Assembly: GCF_900129795.1 (NCBI RefSeq)
Contig: NZ_FQWW01000004.1
Location: 248,001-312,000 of the forward strand
Reading direction: 5' to 3'
DNA length: 64,000 nt
Origin: Flavobacterium sp. CF108
GTDB taxonomy: Bacteria > Bacteroidota > Bacteroidia > Flavobacteriales > Flavobacteriaceae
The position numbers and the translations under genes were made by a program. Position 1 is the first letter of the stretch; each line of letters starts with the position of its first letter. Under the pieces are notes generated by a model. That model saw nothing but the letters and a program-made list of their open reading frames with translations, searched no databases and was not told the DNA's origin. This document shows, one piece after another, positions 33,422-42,015 of this stretch.

Positions 33422-35878
33422 TTAGAAATTTATTTCTGTTTTCTCACCTTTCTTTAAAGTAATATCTTGTTTTTTATCTCCGAAAATTAAAGTTGTTTTT
33501 CCTCCTTTTTTTGAAGAAACAATTACTTTTTCGGGTTTCTTATTACTCCAAGTCATTTCGATTTCAAATCCCCCTCTTGCGCAGATTCCTTTTACAGAAC
33601 CTTGTTCCCATGCATCTGGTAAAGCCGGAAGTAATCTAATTTCGTTTTCATCAGACTGCACTAACATTTCGGCAACTGCAGCGGCTCCTCCAAAATTACC
33701 ATCAATTTGAAATGGAGGATGCGCGTCGAATAAATTTGGGTACGTTCCTCCGCCTCTTCTTGGCTTTTCTGTTTTCTTTCCATCGGGATCAACATAACGA
33801 AGTAATTCACGGAACATTTTATAAGCACGGTTTCCGTCCCAAAGTCTTGCCCAAAGATTAATTCTCCATCCTTTTGACCAGCCCGTTGTTTCATCGCCTT
33901 TTATTTCGAGTGTTTTTCTCGAAGCTTCGGCTAAATCTGGAGTTTTTAATGGCGTAATATGATCTCCCGGAAAAAGTCCGAATAACTGCGATTGATGGCG
34001 GTGTTTCGGATCATTATCTTCCCAATCAAAATACCATTCCTGCAGGTTTCCTTTTTTTCCAATTTGATACGGATGTAATTTCGCTAAATCGGCTTCTAAT
34101 TCCGCTCTGAAATCAGCATCAATATTTAAAATTTTTGAAGCTTTTATCGTTTTATCAAAACATTCACGAATCATCGCTAAATCAGCCGTTCCGCCATACA
34201 TAGTTGCACCAACAAAGCCATTTTCCAGTTTATATTGATTTTCTGGTGATGTAGACGGTCCTGTAATCAAATTTCCGTTTTTATCTTCCACCAGCCAGCC
34301 GCGACAAAATTGAGCTGCGCCTTTCATCAAAGCATATCCTTCTTTCTTTAAATAAGCCTCATCTTGAGTAAAAATATAATGCTCCCAAATATGTGTACTC
34401 AGCCACGCTCCCCCCATTGGCCAGCATGCCCACATGGGTTCTTCTTTTCCGAATTGTCCCACGGGATTTGTCATAGCCCAAATATCAGAATTGTGTGCCG
34501 CCGCCCAGCCTTCATTTACACCATAAAAAGTCTTTGCTGTTACTTTTCCAGTTACCGAAAGATTCTTTATAAAACTCAAAAGCGGCAAATGCATTTCTGA
34601 AAGATTGGTGTTTTCTGCCAGCCAGTAATTTTCCTCCAGATTAATATTCATAGTGTAATTACTGCTCCAAGGCGGATTCAAATACGGATTCCAAATTCCC
34701 TGCAAATTTGCCGGAACACCCAATGTTCTTGAAGAACTAATCAATAAATATCGACCGTAATTAAAATACAAAACTTCGAGGTTTTTATCTTCTTTTCCGT
34801 CAGCATAACGTAATAAACGTTCGTCTGTTGGTAAATCTGGTGCCGTGGTTTTGCCTAAATCTAAATTTACACGATTATAGAATTTTTGGTAATCAGCAAG
34901 ATGTGCTTTTTTTATTTCATCGAATGATTTTGAAAATGCGTTGTTTAGATTCTTTTTTGCAATTGCATCTGCAACTCCATCAATAGAAGGATTTTCTTTA
35001 AAACCTTTAAAACTAGTAGCAATTGAAACATAAATTACAGCTTCGGTTGCATTTTTTACTCCTATTGTTTTATTGGTTGAAGTTACAGTTCCGTCAGTAT
35101 TTTTAATTTTTAATAAAGAAGCGAACCTCGTGCCTCTTATAATATTTTTTTCTTTTAAAGCTTCTTTTTCCATCTCTGCCTTTTGTGCGTCTGTTGGAAA
35201 CGCTGGGAGATATGCCGATTTAAAATATCCAGGATTTTCATGAATCGGTGCAACACCATTCATTGCCAAAACATTATTTTTTACTTCAAAAGTTGATGCT
35301 AATAAACTGCTTGGATTAATTTCAAAATTTAAAGCGCCTTTTTGACTGCTTGTTAATTTGATAATCATGATTTGATCAGGCGCCGAAACGAAATATTCTC
35401 TTGTATATTTTACGCCGTCAATTTCATAAGTCACTCTTGAAACGGCATTTGAAATATCCAATTCTCGATAATAATTAGAAGCTTTTCCATTATTTGAATG
35501 TGTTATTTCTAAAGTCCCAAGCGGCGCATATGACTCGGAGTTTTTACCTTGCAAGTTTTTATTTAATTCCTCTGCAAGTTTATAATCTTCTTTATTTAAA
35601 GCCTCTCGAATTGACTTCAGATTTTGATAGGCAAAGGTATTCATATTGGCATGAACAGGTTCTCCCGACCAAAGTGTAATATCATTCAAATAAATTTTAT
35701 CTGAATTTACGCCTCCAAAAACTGTCGCGCCCATTTTTCCATTTCCTAAAACTAAACTTTCTTCAAAGAAATCTGCTGGCTTATCGTACCATAAAACATG
35801 TTTCGACTGCGCTGAAATGTTTGTGTAGTAAGATGTGAAAAGTAAAATGAGAAATGTTTTTATGAGGTTTGAGTTCAT
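33422..35878 (-). CDS. GH95 alpha-L-fucosidase
   Basis: An exported 818-residue glycoside hydrolase of family 95, an inverting alpha-1,2-L-fucosidase family (some members act on L-galactose). Signal peptide to about residue 24 (ISAQ). N-terminal beta-domain with ESLVLGNGKMGATVFGG and YLNDITLWSGEP; (alpha/alpha)6 barrel with NLEENYWLAENTNLSE, the probable catalytic-acid motif GPSTSPENQY (Glu near 544) and QIDGNFGGAAAVAEM (Asp near 724). It is the last gene of the PUL and would remove fucose from galactosyl side chains of xyloglucan. Confidence 0.93.
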   Translation of the reverse strand: MNSNLIKTFLILLFTSYYTNISAQSKHVLWYDKPADFFEESLVLGNGKMGATVFGGVNSDKIYLNDITLWSGEPVHANMNTFAYQNLKSIREALNKEDYKLAEELNKNLQGKNSESYAPLGTLEITHSNNGKASNYYRELDISNAVSRVTYEIDGVKYTREYFVSAPDQIMIIKLTSSQKGALNFEINPSSLLASTFEVKNNVLAMNGVAPIHENPGYFKSAYLPAFPTDAQKAEMEKEALKEKNIIRGTRFASLLKIKNTDGTVTSTNKTIGVKNATEAVIYVSIATSFKGFKENPSIDGVADAIAKKNLNNAFSKSFDEIKKAHLADYQKFYNRVNLDLGKTTAPDLPTDERLLRYADGKEDKNLEVLYFNYGRYLLISSSRTLGVPANLQGIWNPYLNPPWSSNYTMNINLEENYWLAENTNLSEMHLPLLSFIKNLSVTGKVTAKTFYGVNEGWAAAHNSDIWAMTNPVGQFGKEEPMWACWPMGGAWLSTHIWEHYIFTQDEAYLKKEGYALMKGAAQFCRGWLVEDKNGNLITGPSTSPENQYKLENGFVGATMYGGTADLAMIRECFDKTIKASKILNIDADFRAELEADLAKLHPYQIGKKGNLQEWYFDWEDNDPKHRHQSQLFGLFPGDHITPLKTPDLAEASRKTLEIKGDETTGWSKGWRINLWARLWDGNRAYKMFRELLRYVDPDGKKTEKPRRGGGTYPNLFDAHPPFQIDGNFGGAAAVAEMLVQSDENEIRLLPALPDAWEQGSVKGICARGGFEIEMTWSNKKPEKVIVSSKKGGKTTLIFGDKKQDITLKKGEKTEINF

Positions 35879-35907
35879 TTTGCTGCGTTTTAAATATTAC
35901 CGTTCAG

Positions 35908-35995
35908 ATGTTCCTACGGAACATTATTGTAATGTTGATTTTTTGGGTCAACGGATTTCATCCGTTGCTACCGATGAATTGTTCCTAACGGAACA
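35908..35995. repeat. GTTCC..GGAAC palindrome block, copy 2
   Basis: ATGTTCCTACGGAACAT (35908-35924), CAACGGATTTCATCCGTTG (35949-35967) and TGTTCCTAACGGAACA (35980-35995), the last preceded by CTACCGATGAA as at 22142. Same element class as 22101-22169. Confidence 0.8.
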
Positions 35996-36052
35996 TTTTT
36001 ATGATATCTTTTATTCTAACAGGTTTCAAAAAAAGCCGTTCGAAAAGACTTT

Positions 36053-36125
36053 TTACTTCTTACTAAGGACTAATTACTTCTTACTAAGGACTAATTACTA
36101 TTTACTAATCACTAAGAACTAAAAA
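36053..36125. repeat. 21-bp tandem repeat
   Basis: A 21-mer beginning TTACTTCTTACTAAGG occurs exactly at 36053-36073 and 36074-36094, followed by a degenerate third copy. It lies in the gap between the GH95 and acetylesterase genes. Confidence 0.85.
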
Positions 36126-38075
36126 CTACTTACTCACTTTATAAACTTCATTCGCCGTAATCATTTCCCAATTATCAGTTCTAAATGGTGATGCCGGAAA
36201 TTTTTCTTTATTAAAAAGATTGATTTCGGTATCGTCATCTGCCCAACCGTAATGGATGGCAACGGGATTTTGAACCTGATTGCTTGATACAATTACTTTG
36301 TTGTCTTTTATTATCGCTTTCGCGGAATGAAAAACTTTGTCTGCTCCGGCGATTTCGAATCCTTTTAGGTTTTCTGAATTATCTGAAGAAGTCAAACCCG
36401 AACCAATATTCTCAAAAGTCAAAATAATTTGATTTCCTTTTATTTCCTGCGATTTATAAGTTGGTCCGCTATGAACTTGTTTTTTTCCATAAACATTGTT
36501 TAAGGCAACTGCTGCCAAACGTAAACCAATGTCTTGTTTGTTAGTTGGATGAATGTCTTTTGCATTTCCGATATCAGTCGTAACCGCCATACCTGTATTT
36601 GGTAATTTTAGCGTTTCAGATTGTGCTTCGCGAAGTTCTGCCCAGCGGCTTCCTACTTTACTATTGCCATTTTGCTCATTGAAAGTTGACAATTGAACAA
36701 AATAGAAAGGAAAATCGCCTTGCTTAAATTTTGTTCGCCAATCTGTAATCATTAAGGGAAATGCCTTTTTATACTGATTTGCTCTCCAAACATTCGCCTC
36801 GCCCTGATACCATAAAACACCTTCAATTGCATACGGAACCAACGGGTTTACCATGGCATTATATAATAACGACGGATAACTGTTTGGTGACAAAGATGTT
36901 TTTACAACAATAACTTTAAATTTCCATCTCCCGTCAAGCGGAATATTTTTACTGCCTAAACTTAGTTTTAAATCGGCAGCGTCGCCGTAGATTCCCCCGC
37001 CGCCACTGTTGTCAACGATTCTAACTGCGATAACATTTTTTCCTTCTTTTAAAATATTTGATGGGATTTCATAAACACGTTTTAAATCATATTGTGTATT
37101 TCTTCCAACTTCAATTCCGTTTACATATGTAATGTCTTCATCGTCGATTTTTGAAAGATAAAGTGTTGCTTTCTTTTTAATATCTTCTGCAGAAAGTGTA
37201 ATGGTTTTTCGCATCCAAACCACGCCGTCTAAATCGCCTAAAGACTGATTTTCCCATAAACTCGGCGTATTTAATTCTCCCCAAGATGAATCGTTGAATT
37301 CTGAATCCTTAAAAGTATTTTCATTATCTGTACTTACCGGAGTTCCCTGAATTTTTTCGATTCTTTCTTTCATATGTTTTGCGTACAATTTTGAGATAGA
37401 ATCTACATTAAGTGTTGGAACATCAGCAATCATGGTTTTAAAATCATTGCTTTTTTGAAATGCTTCACGACTTGTCCATGTTTCAACATTCGTTCCGCCC
37501 CAAGAAGTATTAATAATTCCGACTGGAATTTTTAATTCAGCATATAATTTTCTGGCGAAATAATATCCAACTGCTGTAAAATTGCCAACCGTTTCTTTAT
37601 TTGCTTGTTCCCATTTTCCGGCTTTTAAATCGTCTTTTGGTTTTCCGCTTAAATCTTGTGCAACTCCAAAATGACGAATCATAGGGCAATCAGAATTTGC
37701 AATTTCTTTTTCGGCATTTATCGTTTTAGAAACCTGAAATTCCATATTCGATTGTCCACTGCAAATCCATACTTCACCAACCAAAACATTTTTGATTGTA
37801 ATTTTATTTTTTCCGATAATTATTAATTCGAAAGGTCCGCCGGCTTTTTCAGAATTTAGATTTAAAGTCCATTTTCCGTTTTTATCGGCAGTTGTTTTTT
37901 GTATTTGTTTGTTAAAATGAACCTCTATTTTTTCATCTGCATCGGCAAAACCCCAAACCGGGATTTTTTTGTCGCGCTGCAACACCATTCCGTCAGAAAA
38001 CAGCAAAGGCATTTTGACATTTGCGTTAGCTAAAACATTTATTATCAAAAAAATAAATAAGATATTTTTTTTCAT
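36126..38075 (-). CDS. SGNH-type acetylesterase (sialate O-acetylesterase/CE20-like)
   Basis: A 649-residue exported esterase. Signal peptide about 1-19. Catalytic block I is VWICSGQSNMEFQV (Ser nucleophile); GGTNVETWTS is the oxyanion region; the C-terminal DIHPTNKQDIGLRLA carries the Asp-His pair. A galactose-binding-like insertion follows about residue 255 (IAVRIVDNSGGGGIYG). Annotated generically as sialate O-acetylesterase, but related CE20 enzymes de-acetylate xyloglucan or xylan. In this locus removal of acetyl groups from galactose residues is the best inference. Confidence 0.85.
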   Translation of the reverse strand: MKKNILFIFLIINVLANANVKMPLLFSDGMVLQRDKKIPVWGFADADEKIEVHFNKQIQKTTADKNGKWTLNLNSEKAGGPFELIIIGKNKITIKNVLVGEVWICSGQSNMEFQVSKTINAEKEIANSDCPMIRHFGVAQDLSGKPKDDLKAGKWEQANKETVGNFTAVGYYFARKLYAELKIPVGIINTSWGGTNVETWTSREAFQKSNDFKTMIADVPTLNVDSISKLYAKHMKERIEKIQGTPVSTDNENTFKDSEFNDSSWGELNTPSLWENQSLGDLDGVVWMRKTITLSAEDIKKKATLYLSKIDDEDITYVNGIEVGRNTQYDLKRVYEIPSNILKEGKNVIAVRIVDNSGGGGIYGDAADLKLSLGSKNIPLDGRWKFKVIVVKTSLSPNSYPSLLYNAMVNPLVPYAIEGVLWYQGEANVWRANQYKKAFPLMITDWRTKFKQGDFPFYFVQLSTFNEQNGNSKVGSRWAELREAQSETLKLPNTGMAVTTDIGNAKDIHPTNKQDIGLRLAAVALNNVYGKKQVHSGPTYKSQEIKGNQIILTFENIGSGLTSSDNSENLKGFEIAGADKVFHSAKAIIKDNKVIVSSNQVQNPVAIHYGWADDDTEINLFNKEKFPASPFRTDNWEMITANEVYKVSK

Positions 38076-38097
38076 TTCTTCTAAATTAAAATTGTTT

Positions 38098-38177
38098 AAA
38101 CCATATAAGTGATATAAGTAAAATTAAGTTTTTAATTAATCCTAAACTTAAATTATCTTATATCACTTATATGGTTT
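38098..38177. repeat. Perfect 21-bp inverted repeat between two PUL genes
   Basis: AAACCATATAAGTGATATAAG (38098-38118 has this 21-mer) is the exact complement of 38157-38177; an inner AAGTTT/AAACTT stem extends it. It could be a terminator-like or mRNA-stabilising hairpin in the PUL transcript. Confidence 0.85.
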
Positions 38178-38189
38178 ATAAAAACTTTT

Positions 38190-39695
38190 TTACTGTAATC
38201 CTTCCTTCAAAGCTGTTAAAGCCTGAGTGTCGAAAACGGTATTATCACTTCTTTTAAAAATTCCAAAACCGTTATTTCCAAGGCTGCCTTCATCCCAATA
38301 AAAAGGTAATAATCCATTTGCTTTTGCAGTTTTTACGACCATTTTTAAATAATAGGCTCTCGAAGCTAAATGTAAAGTTAAAGCATCTCCGGTTAAAGTC
38401 GTTCTGCGGATTGCTCCAAATTCTCCTAACAAAACCGGAATTCCTTTATCGACAAATTGCGTTTTCATTAATTTGAAATTTTTCTCTAAATCTGCTTCTT
38501 CCCCATAAGTTGCATTTCGTTCTGTATCTGTTGTTGAGTGATAATTTGCTCCCCAGTAATAGAACATTTTTCCCCAGGTTTCATCTTTAGTTAAACCTGC
38601 AAAATTCCAAGGACTATAATAATGAACTTCAACCATCATTCTGTTGGCAGCTGAATCTGTTGGCAAAGCAGTCATTAATTTGTTTGTTTTTTCAATATCT
38701 GTTGTTGGCCCCTGAACCACTAAAGTACGATAAGCATTTTTTCCACCGGTAGAGCGAACTGCATTAATAAATGTTTGATGATACGAAGTTAAAACTGCCA
38801 TTTGCGCAGCATCTTCAACCGCTGGTTCATTCGCACTTGCAAAAAGCAAATGCTCGTCGAATCCACGCAAATGTGTTGCGATTTGTTCCCAGAATGCTTT
38901 TTGTTTGGCATTGTTTTCTACTTTTTTAGCTTCGGTAATATTATTTTCCAACCAGCCGCCGTCCCAGTGAATATTTACGAGAACATACATATCATTATCC
39001 ACACAATACTGCACCACTTCTTTTACTCTGTCAAGCCATTCAGTTTTGATTTTGGCTGTAGCCGAATTTTCTACATATTGATTCCATGAACAAGGAATTC
39101 TTATTGCATTAAATCCATTTGCTTTTACAGCATCAATTAGTGCTTTTGTAACTTTTGGATTTCCCCATGCGGTTTCTCCGCCAATTGCTTCCATTGTATT
39201 ACCAATGTTCCAGCCTAATTTTATTTTTCCTGCTAATTGTACTGCAGTACTTGACATTCCGGATTGATCTGCCGCAATTGGGTTTGTATTATAATTTGGG
39301 TATAAACCAGCAACTACTGCTGCACCTGCCTGAGTAACTGCAATTTGTACAGATGAAGTTTCACCTGAGTTAATTGTAATAGTTGCCGTTCTTGCTTCTG
39401 TACTTGTATTTTCCAGAGCTGTTATTTTAACGGTAATAGTTCCAGAAGTTCCTCCTGCCTGACTTATCTGAATCCAGCTTGAATTTGGATTACTAATTGT
39501 CCATGCTGTAACATTTGTATTGATCTTTATGCTGGCTTCACTGCCTTTGCTTACAAAATCAATTTTATTGGTATCTACTGTAAGTGTTTTTGTCACTGCT
39601 TTTTCTTCTTCTTTATCAGAACTGCAAGCCCAAAGGCTTAAAAAAGAGAAGCATAAAATGCTGCTCAATAAGTAAATTTTAATTGTGTTTTTCAT
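38190..39695 (-). CDS. GH5 endo-glucanase with BACON domain (likely xyloglucanase)
   Basis: A 501-residue lipoprotein (lipobox LWAC, Cys24). A BACON domain covers about 38-124 (WTISNPNSSWIQISQAGGTS). The GH5 catalytic domain follows: LGWNIGNTMEA, the acid/base Glu290 in ASANEPAVED, VEVHYYSPW and the nucleophile Glu425 in VLLGEFGAI. The arrangement (lipoprotein, BACON, GH5) is that of Bacteroides xyloglucanases of subfamily 4. It would cleave the xyloglucan backbone at the cell surface. One base separates it from the GH3 gene, so they are cotranscribed. Confidence 0.93.
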   Translation of the reverse strand: MKNTIKIYLLSSILCFSFLSLWACSSDKEEEKAVTKTLTVDTNKIDFVSKGSEASIKINTNVTAWTISNPNSSWIQISQAGGTSGTITVKITALENTSTEARTATITINSGETSSVQIAVTQAGAAVVAGLYPNYNTNPIAADQSGMSSTAVQLAGKIKLGWNIGNTMEAIGGETAWGNPKVTKALIDAVKANGFNAIRIPCSWNQYVENSATAKIKTEWLDRVKEVVQYCVDNDMYVLVNIHWDGGWLENNITEAKKVENNAKQKAFWEQIATHLRGFDEHLLFASANEPAVEDAAQMAVLTSYHQTFINAVRSTGGKNAYRTLVVQGPTTDIEKTNKLMTALPTDSAANRMMVEVHYYSPWNFAGLTKDETWGKMFYYWGANYHSTTDTERNATYGEEADLEKNFKLMKTQFVDKGIPVLLGEFGAIRRTTLTGDALTLHLASRAYYLKMVVKTAKANGLLPFYWDEGSLGNNGFGIFKRSDNTVFDTQALTALKEGLQ

Positions 39696-39696
39696 C

Positions 39697-41931
39697 TTAT
39701 TTGGTTGTTATAGCGATTTCTTTTTTAATATCTCTTGAAGAATTCCCCACTTTTAAAGTGTATTTTCCTGGTTCAACTGTCCATTTTTTGGCAGCAACAT
39801 CATAATAAGCCAGTTCTTTTACCGGAACTTTAATGATAACGGTTTGTGAAGATCCGGCTTTAACTAATACTTTCGAAAATCCTTTTAGTTCCTGAGCTGC
39901 ACGGATTACTTTAGAATTTGATTTTGAAGCATATAATTGAACGACTTCTTTTCCATCAACTTTTCCTGTGTTTTTTACTTCAACAGAAACAGAAATTGTT
40001 TCATTTTGAGCATAATCAGTTTTATCTGCTTTAGCATTTTCAAAAGCAAAAGTAGTGTATGATAATCCGTAACCAAAAGGATATAAAGGCGCGATATTTT
40101 TAGTGTCAAACCAACGGTATCCTATCAAAATTCCTTCGGCATAATTTACTGTTTTTCCTCCGGGGAAACTGTTTGTGGCGTGCGCCGGAGAATCCATAAT
40201 ATCTTTAGGCATTGTCCAAGGTAGTTTTCCTGACGGATTTACTTTTCCTAATAATACATCGGCTAAGGCATTTCCTCCTTCAGAACCATTAAACCAAGAC
40301 CAAACTACGGCTGGGCTTTTTTTGCTGATATTTTCAATTTCAAAAGGCGCGCCTGCAACAAAAACAACAATCGTTTTTGGGTTTACAGCTAATACTTTTT
40401 GAATTAATTCTTCTTGTCCAAAAGGCAAATGCAAATCTCTACGGTCAGAAGCTTCTGTTTCATAATCACGGTTTGAACCTGCAAAGATGATTGCAACATC
40501 AGATTTTTTTGCTGCTTCAACTGCTTCCTGAACTTTTGCCGGATCTAACTTATCGATTGTTACCGGGCCGTTTGAAGTTATGTTTCCTAAATTTCCTTTA
40601 TTTTTTTCGTCGTAACGTTCTAAATATCCTTCGGCATAATTGATTTTTATTGAAGATGGAAGTCTGTTTTTTAAACCTTCAAGCGGTGTAATTTCTCTTT
40701 TGGTTTTTACTCCGGCACCAAATCCGCCAAGAGCGTTTTTCTTTGTCGCGTTATTTCCAATTATGGCGATAGATTTAACTCCATCTAATTTTAATGGCAA
40801 TGCATTGTTTTCATTTTTCAATAAAACAACCGCTTCTGCAGCAATTTTATAGGCATCCTTGTAATGTGCTTCGGTTGCGATGCTTCCTTTTGTACGCTCG
40901 CCACCGCCCATTGCTTTAACTTGAAATAAAACTCGCAAAATACGTTTTACGTGCAGATCAATTTCTTTTTCTGAAACTTCACCAGATTTAACCGCAGCAA
41001 TCAATTTATCAGCAAGGAAAAATTCATTGAAAGGTTTTGGTGTTCCCATTTCAATATCTAAACCATTTTTCAACGTTTTTGCTGTAGAATGCACCGCAGC
41101 CCAATCTGAAACAACAATTCCTTTAAATCCCCATTCATCACGAAGAATTTTATTGAGCATATAATCGTTTTCACATAAATATTCTCCTCTAAATTTATTG
41201 TAAGCTCCCATTATACTGTATGCTTTTGCTTCTTTTACTGAAGCTTCAAAAGCCGGAAGATAAATTTCACGAAGTGTACGTTCGTCAATTTGTACATCGA
41301 CATAATCACGATTCGTCTCCTGATTGTTTGCGGCATAATGTTTTACACAAGCCATTACATCTTTTTCCTGTAAACCAACAATCAATGGCACAGCGATTTT
41401 TTTATTCAAAAACGGATCTTCAGACATGTATTCGTAAGTTCTTCCTCCAAGCGGCGTTCTTACCATATTGATTGCCGGCGAAAGTAACATGTCTTTATCT
41501 CTTGCGCGTAATTCTTCTCCTAAACTAGTTCCAAAAGTATGCGCCATTTCTGCATTCCACGTTGCTGCTAAAGCGCCGCCTGCCGGATAATAGGTTGCAA
41601 AATCGTTTGTCCATCCAGCCGGAGCCCAATTATCACGTGAAATTTCTTCACGGACTCCAAGCGGTCCGTCGGCCATTTTTAATTCCGGAATTCCTAAACG
41701 TTTTACACCTGCATTGGCGAACATGCTGTTTCCGTGCAGCATTCCGATTTTTTCCTCAAGTGTCATTTGAGAAATTAATTTATCTATTTCGGCATCATGT
41801 TCTGAACCAATTTCTTTTCCCTGATATTCTTTCTGAGCTGCTTCAGAACCAGAATTCTGTGCTTCATTTTTACATGAAACAAAAAACATTAGTGTCAGCG
41901 CTGCCGAGAAGTATATAAATTTGTTTTTCAT
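39697..41931 (-). CDS. GH3 beta-glucosidase
   Basis: A 744-residue exported lipoprotein-like GH3 enzyme (Cys20 in FFVSC). Catalytic Asp276 is in KGIVVSDWAAVHS; KHYAANNQE and LGGRTYEYMSED are substrate-binding segments; the C-terminal fibronectin-III-like domain runs from about 640. Removes terminal beta-glucose from cello- and xylogluco-oligosaccharides. It follows the 84-bp gap after GH97 and is one base from the GH5 gene. Confidence 0.95.
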   Translation of the reverse strand: MKNKFIYFSAALTLMFFVSCKNEAQNSGSEAAQKEYQGKEIGSEHDAEIDKLISQMTLEEKIGMLHGNSMFANAGVKRLGIPELKMADGPLGVREEISRDNWAPAGWTNDFATYYPAGGALAATWNAEMAHTFGTSLGEELRARDKDMLLSPAINMVRTPLGGRTYEYMSEDPFLNKKIAVPLIVGLQEKDVMACVKHYAANNQETNRDYVDVQIDERTLREIYLPAFEASVKEAKAYSIMGAYNKFRGEYLCENDYMLNKILRDEWGFKGIVVSDWAAVHSTAKTLKNGLDIEMGTPKPFNEFFLADKLIAAVKSGEVSEKEIDLHVKRILRVLFQVKAMGGGERTKGSIATEAHYKDAYKIAAEAVVLLKNENNALPLKLDGVKSIAIIGNNATKKNALGGFGAGVKTKREITPLEGLKNRLPSSIKINYAEGYLERYDEKNKGNLGNITSNGPVTIDKLDPAKVQEAVEAAKKSDVAIIFAGSNRDYETEASDRRDLHLPFGQEELIQKVLAVNPKTIVVFVAGAPFEIENISKKSPAVVWSWFNGSEGGNALADVLLGKVNPSGKLPWTMPKDIMDSPAHATNSFPGGKTVNYAEGILIGYRWFDTKNIAPLYPFGYGLSYTTFAFENAKADKTDYAQNETISVSVEVKNTGKVDGKEVVQLYASKSNSKVIRAAQELKGFSKVLVKAGSSQTVIIKVPVKELAYYDVAAKKWTVEPGKYTLKVGNSSRDIKKEIAITTK

Positions 41932-41968
41932 TGATTGTGGTTTATTAATTTTTGACAGTTATGCTAGT

Positions 41969-42001
41969 AAACCCGACAGGGTTTTAAAACCTGTCGGGTT
42001 T
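41969..42001. repeat. 33-bp palindrome AAACCCGACAGG..., copy B
   Basis: Same 33-bp palindrome as 33091-33123 with one base inserted and one removed in the centre. It lies between the GH3 and GH97 genes. Confidence 0.85.
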
Positions 42002-42015
42002 GAATATTTTCATAA

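Noticed and set aside
36126..38075. Sialic-acid metabolism gene
   Set aside because: No sialidase, lyase or NanT-type gene is nearby. The SGNH esterase fits acetyl removal from plant glycans in this locus better.
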